DNA from: Acidobacteriota bacterium
Lineage (GTDB): Bacteria > Acidobacteriota > Thermoanaerobaculia > UBA5066
Direction: 5' to 3'
DNA: 64,000 nucleotides
Assembly (NCBI GenBank): GCA_008363385.1
Contig: RHKY01000001.1
Span: 186,001-250,000 of the forward strand
A program made the translations under genes and the position numbers. Shown here one piece after another: positions 27,360-38,403 of this stretch. The notes below the pieces were generated by a model that saw nothing but the letters and a program-made list of their open reading frames with translations, made no database searches and was not told where the DNA came from. Every line of letters begins with the position of its first letter. Within the stretch, counting starts at the first letter, position 1.

Positions 27360-27968
27360 CTACGACAGGGGGGACTCGCTCGCCGCCACCTCGGCGCTCG
27401 CCGCGGCGGCCTTCCTGTCGGCCTCCTGCTTGGCCTTGAAGTACGTGAAGACCTGCCAGCCGCCGAAGCCGATGACGAGGAGCGGCCACCAGTCCCAGAG
27501 GAACGAGAGGTCGATCGTCACGAAGCGGTCGATCAGGAAGAAGAGGCCGACGAGGATCAGGAAGACCCCGAAGCCGAGGCTCCCGGGGATCTTCGTCTTC
27601 AGCTCGTCGCTGACGATGTTCGACTCCGGGGCGCCGCTCAGGTTGATGGCGTTGGCCTGGCGGACGGCGTCGATCAGGACGAAGAACCACCAGAAGGCCA
27701 CCACGATCCCGATCGGCCCGTGCGCCCGCTCGGCGATCGACATCGCCACCACCCAGACGAGGAAGAAGAGGACGGCCCGCTGGTAGAGGCCGAGGTAGAC
27801 GTGCCCGAGCCCCGGCAGGACCGACAGGGCGCCGGCGGCGCCCGGGCTCTTCCGCATCCGCACGGCACCGGCCGCCGGCGGCGGCGGGACGAAGGCCGGG
27901 GGCGGGGCCGCCGGGGGCGGCGGGTAGGCCGCGGGGGGCGCCGGGGGGATGCTGGTGGGCTCGGTCAT
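27360..27968 (-). CDS. Proline-rich membrane protein with TM2-like and LiaF-like helices
   Basis: A 202-residue protein. Residues 1-38 are Pro/Ala-rich and probably cytoplasmic. Then come a TM2-like hairpin (GALSVLPGLGHVYLGLYQRAVLFF), a third helix (VVAFWWFFVLIDAVRQANAINL), and two helices separated by an acidic turn (FGVFLILVGLFFLIDRF, then FLWDWWPLLVIGFGGWQVF), the latter pair resembling the LiaI/LiaF-type membrane region. It is 28 bases downstream of the anti-sigma gene on the same strand, so it probably belongs to the ECF sigma operon and may be part of an envelope-stress response. Confidence 0.7.
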   Translation of the reverse strand: MTEPTSIPPAPPAAYPPPPAAPPPAFVPPPPAAGAVRMRKSPGAAGALSVLPGLGHVYLGLYQRAVLFFLVWVVAMSIAERAHGPIGIVVAFWWFFVLIDAVRQANAINLSGAPESNIVSDELKTKIPGSLGFGVFLILVGLFFLIDRFVTIDLSFLWDWWPLLVIGFGGWQVFTYFKAKQEADRKAAAASAEVAASESPLS

Positions 27969-27995
27969 GGTCTCGTACCTCCGTTCGTCTCGCCC

Positions 27996-28844
27996 TCAGG
28001 AACGAAAGGAGCGGCCTTCCGGTTCGCCGCTCCGGCCGTTCTCCCTCCCCGAGGGCTTCCGGGTGCCGTCGGCCGTGGCGGGCTCCTCGCTGCCGAAGAC
28101 CCGCTCCAGGACGAGGCCCGTGTAGGCCGTGGCCCGCGCCTTCCCGACCGCCACGGCGCGGTAGAGCCGGTACCCGAGCTGGTCGCGGATGGAGCCGCGC
28201 GAGCGGACGTCGGCGATCCGCCTCTCGGCCGAGGAGCGCGCGGCCGTGATGGCCTGCTCGCCGGCCGTCGTCAGGTCGACCGCCGCGGTCTTGGCCGTCG
28301 AGAGCGGGTCGAGCCTGAGGACGAGCGCGATCAGGAGCGTCGCGGCGTAGGCCAGAGCCACCGCCACGCGCCAGTCGGAGAGGGCCGCCAGGGGCCCGCG
28401 GGAGCGCCCCTTTCGTCCGGCCTCGATCGAGACCACCTTCCCTCGCGGACGCTCGGCCGGGATCCGGGACAGCCTCTCCCGGAGCCGCTCGGGAAGCTCT
28501 GGCCGGGCGAGGACCCCCGGGGTCAGGAGGCCCAGGACCTCCTCGGCGCCGCCCGGACCCTCGGCCTCGGCGCTCCGGGAAGGCTCCGGCGCGGCGGCAC
28601 GCCTCTGCCGGCCGAAGGCGGCTCTCAGGCGGTCGAGGAGCCCGGCCGGCGGCTCGACGGGCGCGAGGCGGGAGAGGAGGAGGAGGTCCTCGGCGAGGAC
28701 CGCCGCCAGCGACCGGCAGGCGGCGCACTCGGCCAGGTGCTCGTCCTCGCGGGGGATCGCGTCGACCGGCCAGCGGGCCTCGGCGCGGTCCAGCGCGCGG
28801 ACGAGGCGCTCCTCGAAGGCGCGGCAGGGGGCCGGGCGGCTCAC
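27996..28844 (-). CDS. Anti-sigma factor with zinc-finger (zf-HC2) domain
   Basis: GTG start overlapping the sigma factor stop by 4 bases; 282 residues. The N-terminal anti-sigma zinc finger shows the His-x3-Cys-x2-Cys pattern ([12 protein letters not shown] at about residues 35-46). A long Arg/Pro/Ala-rich linker follows, then one membrane helix ([17 protein letters not shown], about 160-176) and an extracytoplasmic region of ~100 residues. This is the layout of membrane anti-sigma factors that hold an ECF sigma factor inactive until an envelope signal arrives. Overlap with the sigma gene ensures coupled synthesis. Confidence 0.88.
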   Translation of the reverse strand: MSRPAPCRAFEERLVRALDRAEARWPVDAIPREDEHLAECAACRSLAAVLAEDLLLLSRLAPVEPPAGLLDRLRAAFGRQRRAAAPEPSRSAEAEGPGGAEEVLGLLTPGVLARPELPERLRERLSRIPAERPRGKVVSIEAGRKGRSRGPLAALSDWRVAVALAYAATLLIALVLRLDPLSTAKTAAVDLTTAGEQAITAARSSAERRIADVRSRGSIRDQLGYRLYRAVAVGKARATAYTGLVLERVFGSEEPATADGTRKPSGRENGRSGEPEGRSFRS

Positions 28845-29482
28845 GACGCCCCTCCCGGCATCGCCGCGGCCGGCGACGCCGGCCCGTTGAAGAGGCGCCC
28901 CGCGGGGCGCGCGTCCCCGATCCGCTCCCTCACCACCCGCGCCAGCTCCAGCCGCGCCCGGTTCAGCCGGGACTTCACCGTCCCGTCGGGCAGGTCGAGG
29001 AACTCGGCGATCTCGCGGTACTCCAGGCCGTCCAGGTCCCGGAGGAGGACCACCTGGGCCAGCTCGTCCGGCAGCTCGGCGATGGCGTCCAGGAGGAGGC
29101 GCAGCCGCTCCCGCCGCACCGCGTCGGCCTGCGGGTCGTCGCCGCCGGGCAGGAGCGTGGTCACCGCGTCGTCACTGACGAAGCGGAACCCCTTCTCCCG
29201 CCGGCGCTTCCGGTAGTGGTCGATGCAGAGGTTCCGGGAGAGGGCCGCGATCCAGGCCAGGAGGGAGGCCTCCGAGGGAACGTAGCGGTCCAGGTTCTCC
29301 CAGACCTTCAGGAAGCAGTCCTGCGTCAGCTCCTCGGCCTCGGCCCGGTCGTAGGTCAGGTGGTAGGCGATGCCGTAGACCTTGCGGCCGTACTTCTCGA
29401 CCAGCTCCGACCACGCGCTGTCGTCTCCCGACAGGCAGCGTCGGACGAGGGCGGCGTCGGGGTGGGCGAGGCTCGACGGCAT
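28841..29482 (-). CDS. ECF-type RNA polymerase sigma factor
   Basis: The ATG at 29482 follows GGAGGGACAGGA and gives 213 residues. Region 2 is clear ([24 protein letters not shown] region, with [11 protein letters not shown] at its end), and region 4 follows ([28 protein letters not shown] region, ending [12 protein letters not shown]). It is the first gene of a minus-strand operon with the anti-sigma factor and probably the TM2-like membrane protein. The intergenic region to the divergent gene at 29579 would be the obvious place for an autoregulatory promoter, but no target motif can be fixed from one copy. Confidence 0.93.
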   Translation of the reverse strand: MPSSLAHPDAALVRRCLSGDDSAWSELVEKYGRKVYGIAYHLTYDRAEAEELTQDCFLKVWENLDRYVPSEASLLAWIAALSRNLCIDHYRKRRREKGFRFVSDDAVTTLLPGGDDPQADAVRRERLRLLLDAIAELPDELAQVVLLRDLDGLEYREIAEFLDLPDGTVKSRLNRARLELARVVRERIGDARPAGRLFNGPASPAAAMPGGAS

Positions 29483-29578
29483 TCCTGTCCCTCCGGAACG
29501 AACTCCGGGCCGGAAAGGTTCTGGCGGAAGTCTATAATCCCTTCGCTCGTCCGGACTTCGACTCGCGGAGGACCCGAG

Positions 29579-30112
29579 ATGGCCAGGCGCTCGACCCTTC
29601 TCCTGGCAGCCGCCTTCGTGATCGCCCTTCCGGCCCTCTCCCAGGAGGCCCCGGCTCCGTGGAAACCCTTCCAGGAGTTCGACTTCCTGATGGGGTCCTG
29701 GACGGGGACGGCCGACCAGGGAGGCCGGATCGGGGGGAAGGTCCTCTCCTTCGCGGCCGAGGTCCCCGGGGTCGTCCTCCTCTGCCGGGGCAACACGATC
29801 TTCCCGGCGGTGGAGGGCAAGCCGGAGGAGACGTCCCGCGAGCTGGCGGTCTTCTCCTACGACGGCGACAAGCGGCGGTACGAGGCGACCGTCTACTTCG
29901 ACACGAACGTCTGGGGTTTCTTCGACGCCGACGTCGCGACCCCCGGGACGGTCCGGCTCGTCTCCACGCGCCTCGTGAACTACGAGGCCGGGGCGCGGTT
30001 CCGGCTCACCTTCACCCGGCAGGCCGACGGGAGCCTCTCGTCGCTCCTGGAGGTCGCCCCCGCCGGGCGGGACTTCGTCGCCTTCAGCGCCGGCAAGCTG
30101 ACGAAGAAGTAG
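29579..30112 (+). CDS. Secreted calycin/DUF1579-like protein
   Basis: A 177-residue protein with a signal peptide ([15 protein letters not shown]) and GGAGGACC ribosome site. The mature part is beta-rich with a start ([16 protein letters not shown]) typical of calycin-like or DUF1579-like small beta-barrels, then alternating strands ([35 protein letters not shown]). Ligand and role are unknown. TATAAT at 29533-29538 lies 40 bases upstream and is a good -10. It is divergent from the ECF sigma operon and 52 bases before typA. Confidence 0.65.
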   Translation: MARRSTLLLAAAFVIALPALSQEAPAPWKPFQEFDFLMGSWTGTADQGGRIGGKVLSFAAEVPGVVLLCRGNTIFPAVEGKPEETSRELAVFSYDGDKRRYEATVYFDTNVWGFFDADVATPGTVRLVSTRLVNYEAGARFRLTFTRQADGSLSSLLEVAPAGRDFVAFSAGKLTKK

Positions 30113-30164
30113 CCGCGGGTCTGGTACCCTCGCGCCCCCGCCGCCCGGGCGGGAAAGGACGCGC

Positions 30165-31988
<1,824 letters not shown>

Positions 31989-32047
31989 CCCGGGCCCGTA
32001 AACCCGGGGGCTCCCGCGCCCGTCTCTCCTCCCGTGCGGAGCGCCCG

Positions 32048-33670
32048 ATGCCGGACCCTGGCCTGACGCTCCGGGCCGCCGGGCTCGCGCTCCTCCTGCC
32101 GGCGCTCGGGGCGGCGGCGCAAGGGAGCCCTTCGCTCCCGGGGCCGGAGACCCCCGCGGACGGCTCGGCTCCCGTCGCCGGCCTTCGTGCGGTCGGCGAG
32201 ACGGTCGTTACCCCGTCCGGGGCCTACCGGGGCCAGAGCCTGGGCGACGTCCTCGTCTTCCGCGGGATCCGGTACGCGGCCCCTCCGGTCGGCCCCCTGC
32301 GCTGGAGGCCGCCGGAGCCGCTCCCGCCGCACGCGGGCGAGGAGGCGGCGACGGCGTTCGGGCCGCCGTGCCTCCAGCTCGACGACGACGGGAGGTTCTT
32401 CGGGAGCGAGGACTGCCTCTTCCTGAACGTCTGGGCCCCGGCCGGCCCCGCTCTCTCGCCGGGGCGGCCCGTCCTCTTCTTCGTCCACGGGGGCGGCAAC
32501 GTCCAGGGGGAGGGGAGCAAGCTGATCTACGACGGGCGCCACCTGGCCCGGTCCCAGGGCGTCGTCGTCGTCACGGTCAATTACCGCCTGGCGGCCCTCG
32601 GGACCCTGGCCCACCCGTTCCTCGACCGCGAGAGCGAGCGAGGGGTCTCGGGGAACTACGGCCTCCTCGACCTCCTCGCCGCCCTCCGGTGGGTGCGCGA
32701 GAACGGGCCCGCGTTCGGCGCGGACCCGGAGCGTCTCCTCCTCTTCGGAGAGTCGGCCGGCGCCGTGAACACCTGCGCCCTCCTCTCCTCGCCGCTCGCC
32801 CGGGGGCTCTTCTCGGCGGCGTTGATGCAGAGCGGGGGGTGCCACCAGCCCTCGCTCGACGACGTCGAGGCCTTCGGCGAGACGATCGTCCAGGCGGCTG
32901 GGTGCGCGTCGACGGACCTGGACGGGGTGCGCGCCTGCATGCGGGCGCTCTCCGCCGAGGCCGTCCTGTCCGCCGTCCCCGCGGTCGTCTCGGTGGCCTC
33001 CAGCTCCGGGCAGCTCTACGGGCCGGCGGTGGACGGCTGGGTCCTCCCCGCCTCGCCGTACGAGGCGCTGCGCGAGGGGACCCACAACCACGTCCCGTTC
33101 GCCGTCGGCGCCAACGCCGACGAGACCTCCCGGTCGGTCCCGCCGATCCCGACCGAGGCCGCCTACGAGGCGGCCGTCTTCGCGCAGTTCGGGCTCCTCG
33201 CCCCTCTCGTCCTCCGGGAGTACCCGGCCTCCGCCTTCGAGAGCCCGCAGAAGGCCTTCGTCGCGGTCACGACCGACGCGCGCTTCGTCTGTCCCTCGCG
33301 GAGGATCGCGCGCGCGGCGGCGCGGAGCCAGTCCGAGCCGGTCTTCCGGTACTACTTCACCCACACGCTCGACTCCTCGGCGGCGAGCGCCTACGGGGCC
33401 TTCCACGGCCTGGAGCTGCCGTTCGTCTTCGGCACGATCGACGTCCCCGGCTTCGTCCCGTCCGCGGCCGAGCGCGATCTCTCGCGGGCGATGGGGCACG
33501 CCTGGGCGTCGCTGGCGCGCTGGGGCCGCCCGGAGGTCCCGGGGGCGGAGTGGCCGCGCTACGACCCGGCGACGGATCCGTATGCCCGCTTCGGGAACGG
33601 CGTGGGGACGGGCGAGGGCGTCCGGACGGAGCGCTGCGACTTCTGGGACCGCCTCGCCGGCGAGCCGTAG
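32048..33670 (+). CDS. Secreted type-B carboxylesterase
   Basis: Start at ATG 32048 gives 540 residues with a signal peptide (AAGLALLLPALGAAAQG). The alpha/beta-hydrolase of the carboxylesterase type-B family is shown by FRGIRYAAPPVGPLRWRPPEP-like start, EDCLFLNVW, the oxyanion HGGGN, and the nucleophile in FGESAG; the acid/His region lies near the GLELPFVFGT segment late in the protein. It probably hydrolyses esters outside the cytoplasm; substrate unknown. It follows typA by 59 bases and could be read through from it. A short repeat lies 41 bases downstream. Confidence 0.9.
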   Translation: MPDPGLTLRAAGLALLLPALGAAAQGSPSLPGPETPADGSAPVAGLRAVGETVVTPSGAYRGQSLGDVLVFRGIRYAAPPVGPLRWRPPEPLPPHAGEEAATAFGPPCLQLDDDGRFFGSEDCLFLNVWAPAGPALSPGRPVLFFVHGGGNVQGEGSKLIYDGRHLARSQGVVVVTVNYRLAALGTLAHPFLDRESERGVSGNYGLLDLLAALRWVRENGPAFGADPERLLLFGESAGAVNTCALLSSPLARGLFSAALMQSGGCHQPSLDDVEAFGETIVQAAGCASTDLDGVRACMRALSAEAVLSAVPAVVSVASSSGQLYGPAVDGWVLPASPYEALREGTHNHVPFAVGANADETSRSVPPIPTEAAYEAAVFAQFGLLAPLVLREYPASAFESPQKAFVAVTTDARFVCPSRRIARAAARSQSEPVFRYYFTHTLDSSAASAYGAFHGLELPFVFGTIDVPGFVPSAAERDLSRAMGHAWASLARWGRPEVPGAEWPRYDPATDPYARFGNGVGTGEGVRTERCDFWDRLAGEP

Positions 33671-33710
33671 CCGGGCGACGCGCCGTCCCGCCTCACCGGC
33701 CGCCTCCTCC

Positions 33711-33739
33711 GCAGAACGTAGAATGGAGACCTGACCCCA
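33711..33739. repeat. Short dispersed repeat, copy 1
   Basis: A 29-bp sequence beginning GCAGAACGTAGAATGGAGAC and ending CTGACCCCA. A second copy at 35570-35598 differs at 3 positions. Both are in the same orientation in intergenic DNA, 41 and 75 bases after a stop codon. They flank a 1.9-kb segment with a small membrane protein and an M29-like gene. Confidence 0.75.
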
Positions 33740-33809
33740 GCTTCTTCCAGCTTCTTGACGAATGCTCCCGGGCCTCTACGCGAGGGGGCATGCCGCCGCC
33801 CCCCGGCGG

Positions 33810-34175
33810 TCACGGGATGCGCACTTCCGGGACGTGCAGCGGGAGGAGGAGGCCCACGAGGGCGAGGGAGAGCGCGAGCGCCAGGACGAGCAGGACGCCG
33901 GCGTGGACGAGCAGCCGGGCCTCCCCGTCCCGAACCGCGACCTCGGCGGCCACGACCGCGACGACGCTGGCGAAGAGGAAGCCCACGAGGAGCGCGGGCC
34001 GCGTCGAGGTCAGCGCGAACGCCGTGAGGCGCGAGACCACGACCCCCTCGACTCCGTCGGCCCCGAGGACCTTCACCAGCACGGACCGCGCGAAGTGCAG
34101 CGAAGCCAGGCCGACGCCGACGGCGACGCAGGTCCCGAGGGCCGCGACCCGCGATCGCGCTCCCCCGAGCTTCAC
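33810..34175 (-). CDS. Small membrane protein of unknown function
   Basis: The end of a long minus-strand frame codes for a credible membrane protein. The GTG at 34175 gives 121 residues with three predicted helices (VAALGTCVAVGVGLASLHFA; ALLVGFLFASVVAVVAAEVAV; LLVHAGVLLVLALALSLALV), separated by charged turns, and a short tail. The rest of the frame upstream is antisense to the peptidase gene and is not coding. No ribosome site is clear and the start is uncertain. No family was recognised. Confidence 0.5.
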   Translation of the reverse strand: MKLGGARSRVAALGTCVAVGVGLASLHFARSVLVKVLGADGVEGVVVSRLTAFALTSTRPALLVGFLFASVVAVVAAEVAVRDGEARLLVHAGVLLVLALALSLALVGLLLPLHVPEVRIP

Positions 34176-34349
34176 CCTGGCACCTGCCGGGATGGTCGGC
34201 TCGGCGGTGGCCGGGACGTCACGTCCTCCATCGTACCCGAGGGATGGCGGGCGGCCTCGGCCCGCCGGCCCCGCCGACACCGGTCCCGAGACCGGCCCCG
34301 TCGACACCTCCGCGGGGTTCGGGCACGATCTCCGGTGCAGGAGGCCCCC

Positions 34350-35495
34350 GTGCCCGAAACGATCTCCGCCGTGGAGCTCTCGGCCCTCGTCTCCCGCGTC
34401 TTCCAGCCGACCGCCGAGGACGCCCGCCTCGGGATCATGGTCGACCTGCCGGACGGGACGGTCCCCGACGACCCGGCCTGGGCCGCGCGGCGCGCGATCG
34501 CCGCGGAGTGGGCGGAGCTCCTCTCGGGGGCGGGCGGCGCCTACGAGACGAGCCTCCTCCTCTACCCGAACGTCCGCACGAACAACGGCGACCTCCCGGA
34601 CCGGTGCTGGGTCCACGCCGGCGGCGCGGTCCCGGCGACGGCCGCCGAGCTCGAGCCCGCCTCGTCGATCCCGATGACGGAGGTCTTCGACTCCTTCCCG
34701 ATGCTCATCGCGCTGACGAAGTTCAGCTCGACGGCGCCGCTGAAGGTGGCCGCGCGGAAGCACCCGATGCGTGCCGCGACGATGCCCGGCTTCTCCGCCG
34801 CGATGATCCCGGCGCTGCGCGTCGACTACGCCGAGGTGAACCGGCGCGTCGACGTCCTGAAGGACCTCCTCGACCGGGCGACGGGGGCCGACTTCGTCTT
34901 CCGCCACCCCGGCGGAGAGGACCGGCTCCACCTCGACCTCCGCCACCGGACGGCACATGCCTCGGGCGGTCTCCTGCCGAGGCGGGGCGTCGCGGGGAAC
35001 CTCCCGTCCGGCGAGGCCTACATCGTCCCGTACGAGGGGGAGATCGAGGGCGACCCGAGCCGGTCGGAGGGGGTCCTCCCCGTGCAGCTCGGTGAGGAGG
35101 TCGTCCGCTACCACGTCGTCGGGAACCGGGCGGTCGGCGTCCTGACCGACGGCCCCGAGTCGACCCGCGAGGCCGCTCTCCTCGCGAGGGAGCCCGCCTA
35201 CGCCAACGTCGCCGAGCTCGGCCTCGGCGTCCTCGCGGCGTTCGGCGTCAAGCCGGTCGGCTCCGTCCTCCTCGACGAGAAGCTCGGCCTCCACATCGCG
35301 TTCGGGCGGAGCGAGCACTTCGGCGGGCAGGTGGGCCCGGGCGCCTTCTCGTCCCCGGAGGCCGTCGTCCACGTCGACCGCGTCTACGTCCGGGAGACCC
35401 AGCCCGACGTCCTCCCCGCGAGCGTCGACCTCCTCTTCGCCGACGGGTCGACTCTCGCCCTGATGCGCGACGGGGAGTTCACGGCGCTCTTCTGA
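34350..35495 (+). CDS. M29-like aminopeptidase (aminopeptidase T-like)
   Basis: The GTG at 34350 after GCAGGAGG gives 381 residues. The second half shows features of M29 leucyl aminopeptidases: GNLPSGEAYIVPYEGE with a metal-ligand-type Glu, NVAELGLGVL with a second Glu, LGLHIAFGRSEHFGGQ with two His. The first half carries a conserved-looking substrate region (FSSTAPLKVAARKH) but is less familiar. It would be a cytoplasmic metallopeptidase. It lies between the two copies of the short repeat and is divergent from the small membrane protein. The call is moderate because the family is diverse. Confidence 0.6.
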   Translation: MPETISAVELSALVSRVFQPTAEDARLGIMVDLPDGTVPDDPAWAARRAIAAEWAELLSGAGGAYETSLLLYPNVRTNNGDLPDRCWVHAGGAVPATAAELEPASSIPMTEVFDSFPMLIALTKFSSTAPLKVAARKHPMRAATMPGFSAAMIPALRVDYAEVNRRVDVLKDLLDRATGADFVFRHPGGEDRLHLDLRHRTAHASGGLLPRRGVAGNLPSGEAYIVPYEGEIEGDPSRSEGVLPVQLGEEVVRYHVVGNRAVGVLTDGPESTREAALLAREPAYANVAELGLGVLAAFGVKPVGSVLLDEKLGLHIAFGRSEHFGGQVGPGAFSSPEAVVHVDRVYVRETQPDVLPASVDLLFADGSTLALMRDGEFTALF

Positions 35496-35569
35496 GGCCC
35501 GCGACGCGCGCCCGCTCCGCCGCGCCGGGCCGGCGCGCCGGTTCCTCCGCACCCCGTCCCCTGCGACTC

Positions 35570-35598
35570 GCAGAACGTAGAACGGAGCTCTGACCCCA
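35570..35598. repeat. Short dispersed repeat, copy 2
   Basis: The sequence starts GCAGAACGTAGAACGGAGCT and ends CTGACCCCA, matching the copy at 33711-33739 at 26 of 29 positions and in the same orientation. It lies 75 bases downstream of the M29-like stop. Confidence 0.75.
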
Positions 35599-35660
35599 CG
35601 GGCTCCGGTCTCGTGGTCTCGGATCTTGAGATCGTGTAGCATCTCGGGAAAGGAGCTCAC

Positions 35661-36509
35661 ATGCGATTCGTGCGGGCGCTCACGGCGCTTCTTCCGTTCT
35701 TTCTCCTCGGAGTCGTTCCCGCCGCCCCGGTCGCCGCGGAGGTGCCGACGATCGTCGAGGGGGAGGCGATCCTCGCCCATCCCGCCGGCAAGCTCGCCCT
35801 CCGGGTGGCCGAGCTCCTCGCCGCAGGGAAGGTCGAGGACGCCGTCCGGCTGCGAACGGCCGCGGACCAGGCGGAGTGGAGGAAGCAGCCGGCGGCGGAG
35901 CGCGAGGATTCGGCCGCCCGGATGAAGAACCGTGCCCCCGACCCGAAGGTCCTCGCCGAGGGAATCCGCAAGGGCGGCGTCCTCACCCTGTTCCCGGATC
36001 GGGCCAGCCTCGAGGCGCCTTACGGCGCCGGCGGCGAGATGGCGGCCATGCTCTCCTTCGAGAAGGGGAAGTGGTACGCCTCCATGGGCCCCATGGTGAT
36101 GCCCGGCGCGCCTGCTCCCGCGAAGGAGGTCCGCATCGCCGGGCCCGACATCCTGAAGCACCCGATCTACGACCAGGCCCTGAGGTACGCCGACGCGGTC
36201 CACTCCGGCTCGCCCGAGGCGTTCCTGGAGCTCGCCACGTCGGAGTCGCAGGCCAAGTGGAAGGCCGAGCCCGAGAGCGAGCGGAAGGAGATCACCGCGT
36301 TCTACCGGAAGATGGTCCCGAAGAAGGCCGACCTCGCGGCCGGGGTCGCCGCCGGCGGCATCCTGATCGTCGAGGACGACGTCCGCGCGACGCTCGCCGT
36401 CGTCACCGTCGAGTCCGCCTCGAAGCAGCCCGGTGTCGTCGAGTCGACCTCGAGCACCGTCTCGATCCCGTTCTCCCTCGAAGGCGGGACGTGGAGAGTG
36501 AAGCGCTGA
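35661..36509 (+). CDS. Secreted protein with two internal repeats
   Basis: A 282-residue protein with AAAGGAG ribosome site and a signal peptide (LTALLPFFLLGVVPAAPVAA). Two similar ~90-residue repeats follow: one starting ILAHPAGKLALRVAELLAAG and one starting ILKHPIYDQALRYADAVHSG. Each continues with an AxWKxxPxxER-like segment, a charged helix and (K/A)GGxLxxxxD. The internal duplication is clear by eye; no known family was recognised. It may be a periplasmic helical protein. Confidence 0.7.
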   Translation: MRFVRALTALLPFFLLGVVPAAPVAAEVPTIVEGEAILAHPAGKLALRVAELLAAGKVEDAVRLRTAADQAEWRKQPAAEREDSAARMKNRAPDPKVLAEGIRKGGVLTLFPDRASLEAPYGAGGEMAAMLSFEKGKWYASMGPMVMPGAPAPAKEVRIAGPDILKHPIYDQALRYADAVHSGSPEAFLELATSESQAKWKAEPESERKEITAFYRKMVPKKADLAAGVAAGGILIVEDDVRATLAVVTVESASKQPGVVESTSSTVSIPFSLEGGTWRVKR

Positions 36510-36549
36510 GACCGCCGGCGGCGGAACCTCGGCGCTAGGAGCCGCGCGG

Positions 36550-36906
36550 CTACAGCCCGAGCGAGCGGCGCGCGGCGTCGCGGGTCAGGGCGACGTTCAG
36601 GATCCGGTCGACGCGGGCCAGGCCCAGGACCCTGGCCACGCGGCCGTCCCCGGGGATCACGGCCAGCTCCCGCCCCTGGTCGCGCAGGGTCTTGGCCAGC
36701 CGCACGAGGAGGGCGACGCCCAGGCTGTCGATGGCGTCGACCGAGGTCAGGTCGACGACGACCGGCTGCGTCCCCTCCACCGCCTTGTCGAGGCCCTCGG
36801 CGGCCTGTCGCACCGCCTCGGCGTCCATCCGGCCCCAGAACGCGACGACGACGCAGTCGGGAGAAGCCTCCCGGATCAACCGCAGGTTCGACGGCGCTGC
36901 GCTCAA
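36550..36906 (-). CDS. STAS-domain protein (anti-sigma factor antagonist-like)
   Basis: A 118-residue stand-alone STAS domain: central VVVDLTSVDAIDSLGVALLVRLAK with the Ser of the DSLG motif in the usual phosphorylation position, preceded by a beta strand pattern (CVVVAFWGRMDAEAV). Such proteins (SpoIIAA-like) switch partner proteins by phosphorylation at this Ser. No anti-sigma kinase is adjacent. It begins 10 bases after the polymerase gene stop on the same strand, so it is probably cotranscribed with it. Confidence 0.85.
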   Translation of the reverse strand: MSAAPSNLRLIREASPDCVVVAFWGRMDAEAVRQAAEGLDKAVEGTQPVVVDLTSVDAIDSLGVALLVRLAKTLRDQGRELAVIPGDGRVARVLGLARVDRILNVALTRDAARRSLGL

Positions 36907-36916
36907 CGGCTCCTCC

Positions 36917-38308
36917 TCACGGGTTGGCGTGTCCCGAGGCCTTCCGCCTGCGGGGCCGGCTCCGGCGCCGCCGCGAGGCGGTGCCCGAAGGCGGCGGCAG
37001 CTCGGCCCGGGCGAAGAGGGCGGGCGGGGGGACGAGGGCCTCGGGGAACGGGGCGGCGGGGTGAGCCTCTCCCGCGTGCCGCTGCCGCGGTCCCGCCCGG
37101 GCGACGACCTCCTCCCAGGCGTCGGCGGCCCCCTGGTACCGGCCCGACGCGGCCGCGTAGAGCGAGAGGAGCGTCAGGGCGACGGGGAAGTACGCCTTCC
37201 CGACGACCCGCCGCGAGCGCGGGTCCCCCGGGCGCGTCTCGGCGAGCCGCCCCATCGTGTAGAGCCCCTGCTTGACCATGTGCGTCGAGTGGTTCGGCAG
37301 CGAGAGCCGGACGGCGATCGGGTTGACGACGTCCTCGAGGACGGCCAGGAGCCGTCCCGGGTCCATCCGCGCCGCGCCGCCGCTGGCCTGCCGGATGGCG
37401 GTGAGGACCATCGGGAGGAAGAGGATGCCGAGGAGCGCGGGCTCCGGGAGGATCTCCCCCTCGGTCCGCCTCCGGTCCGCCTCCGCGAGCATCCGCCAGA
37501 AGACCTCGGCCCCGACGGGCTCGCTCGCCCGCTCCACGCGCGCCTGGAGCTCCGGGAGGAGGACGCCCAGGAGTCCCGTCGAGGACCAGAGCCGGTACGT
37601 CGGGGCGCCCCAGCCGCGCCGGAGCGGGTCGAGGAGCTCCTCGGTCACGCGAGGCGCGGCGCTCTTGCGGATCTCCCCCTTCGCGTCCTCGACGGCCGCC
37701 AGGAGGTCCCCCGTCATCTCGAACCCGAGGCGGGCCGCGAACTCGCAGGCCCGCAGCATCCGGACCGGGTCCTCCCGGAAGCGGGTCTCGGGGTCCCCGA
37801 TCGTCCGGACGAGCCGGCGCTCCAGGTCCGCGACGCCGCCGACGTAGTCGAGGACGGCGAACGAGGCGATGTCGTAGAAGAGGCCGTTGATCGTGAAGTC
37901 CCGCCGGAGGGCGTCCTCCTCGGGCGACCCGAACGTGTTGTCCTCGCGGATGAGGAGGTCCTCGCTCCCCTCGGCGCCGGGCTCGACCGTGACCGGCTCC
38001 GGGCGGCGCCGGAACGTGGAGACCTCGACGATCTTCCCGCCGTCGAAGAAGACGTGCGCCAGCCGGAACCTCCTGCCGATGACGCGGCTGTTCCGGAAGA
38101 GGCGGCGGATCTCGTGGGGGCGGGCGTCGGTCCCGACGTCGAAGTCCTTCGGCGTCCGGCCCATCATCAGGTCGCGGACCGAGCCTCCGACCAGGTAGCC
38201 CTTGTACCCGCTCCGGTGCAGCCGGTAGAGGATCCGGAGGGCGTCTGGGTCGATGTATCCGCGCGAGATCGGGTGCTCGGAGCGGGCGAGGATGCGGGGC
38301 AGCGTCAT
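36917..38308 (-). CDS. pcnB: Poly(A) polymerase / CCA tRNA nucleotidyltransferase family
   Basis: A 463-residue class II nucleotidyltransferase. The start (EHPISRGYIDPDALRILYRL) is typical of PcnB, followed by the catalytic YLVGGSVRDLMMGRTPKDFD with its two Asp, then the RRDFTING segment. The C-terminal ~30 residues are Arg/Pro/Ser-rich, also usual for PcnB-type enzymes. It should add 3' adenosines to RNA; a CCA-adding role cannot be excluded, because the two activities are hard to separate by sequence. A STAS gene follows 10 bases downstream. Confidence 0.88.
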   Translation of the reverse strand: MTLPRILARSEHPISRGYIDPDALRILYRLHRSGYKGYLVGGSVRDLMMGRTPKDFDVGTDARPHEIRRLFRNSRVIGRRFRLAHVFFDGGKIVEVSTFRRRPEPVTVEPGAEGSEDLLIREDNTFGSPEEDALRRDFTINGLFYDIASFAVLDYVGGVADLERRLVRTIGDPETRFREDPVRMLRACEFAARLGFEMTGDLLAAVEDAKGEIRKSAAPRVTEELLDPLRRGWGAPTYRLWSSTGLLGVLLPELQARVERASEPVGAEVFWRMLAEADRRRTEGEILPEPALLGILFLPMVLTAIRQASGGAARMDPGRLLAVLEDVVNPIAVRLSLPNHSTHMVKQGLYTMGRLAETRPGDPRSRRVVGKAYFPVALTLLSLYAAASGRYQGAADAWEEVVARAGPRQRHAGEAHPAAPFPEALVPPPALFARAELPPPSGTASRRRRSRPRRRKASGHANP

Positions 38309-38403
38309 TCCGCGGCCACCGGCCGGCGAGACATCGCCCCATTTTAGACGTTTACGCCGATCCGGGCTTTCCCGGGGGGAAGCCCCTGCGAGAATCCCCC
38401 TCC

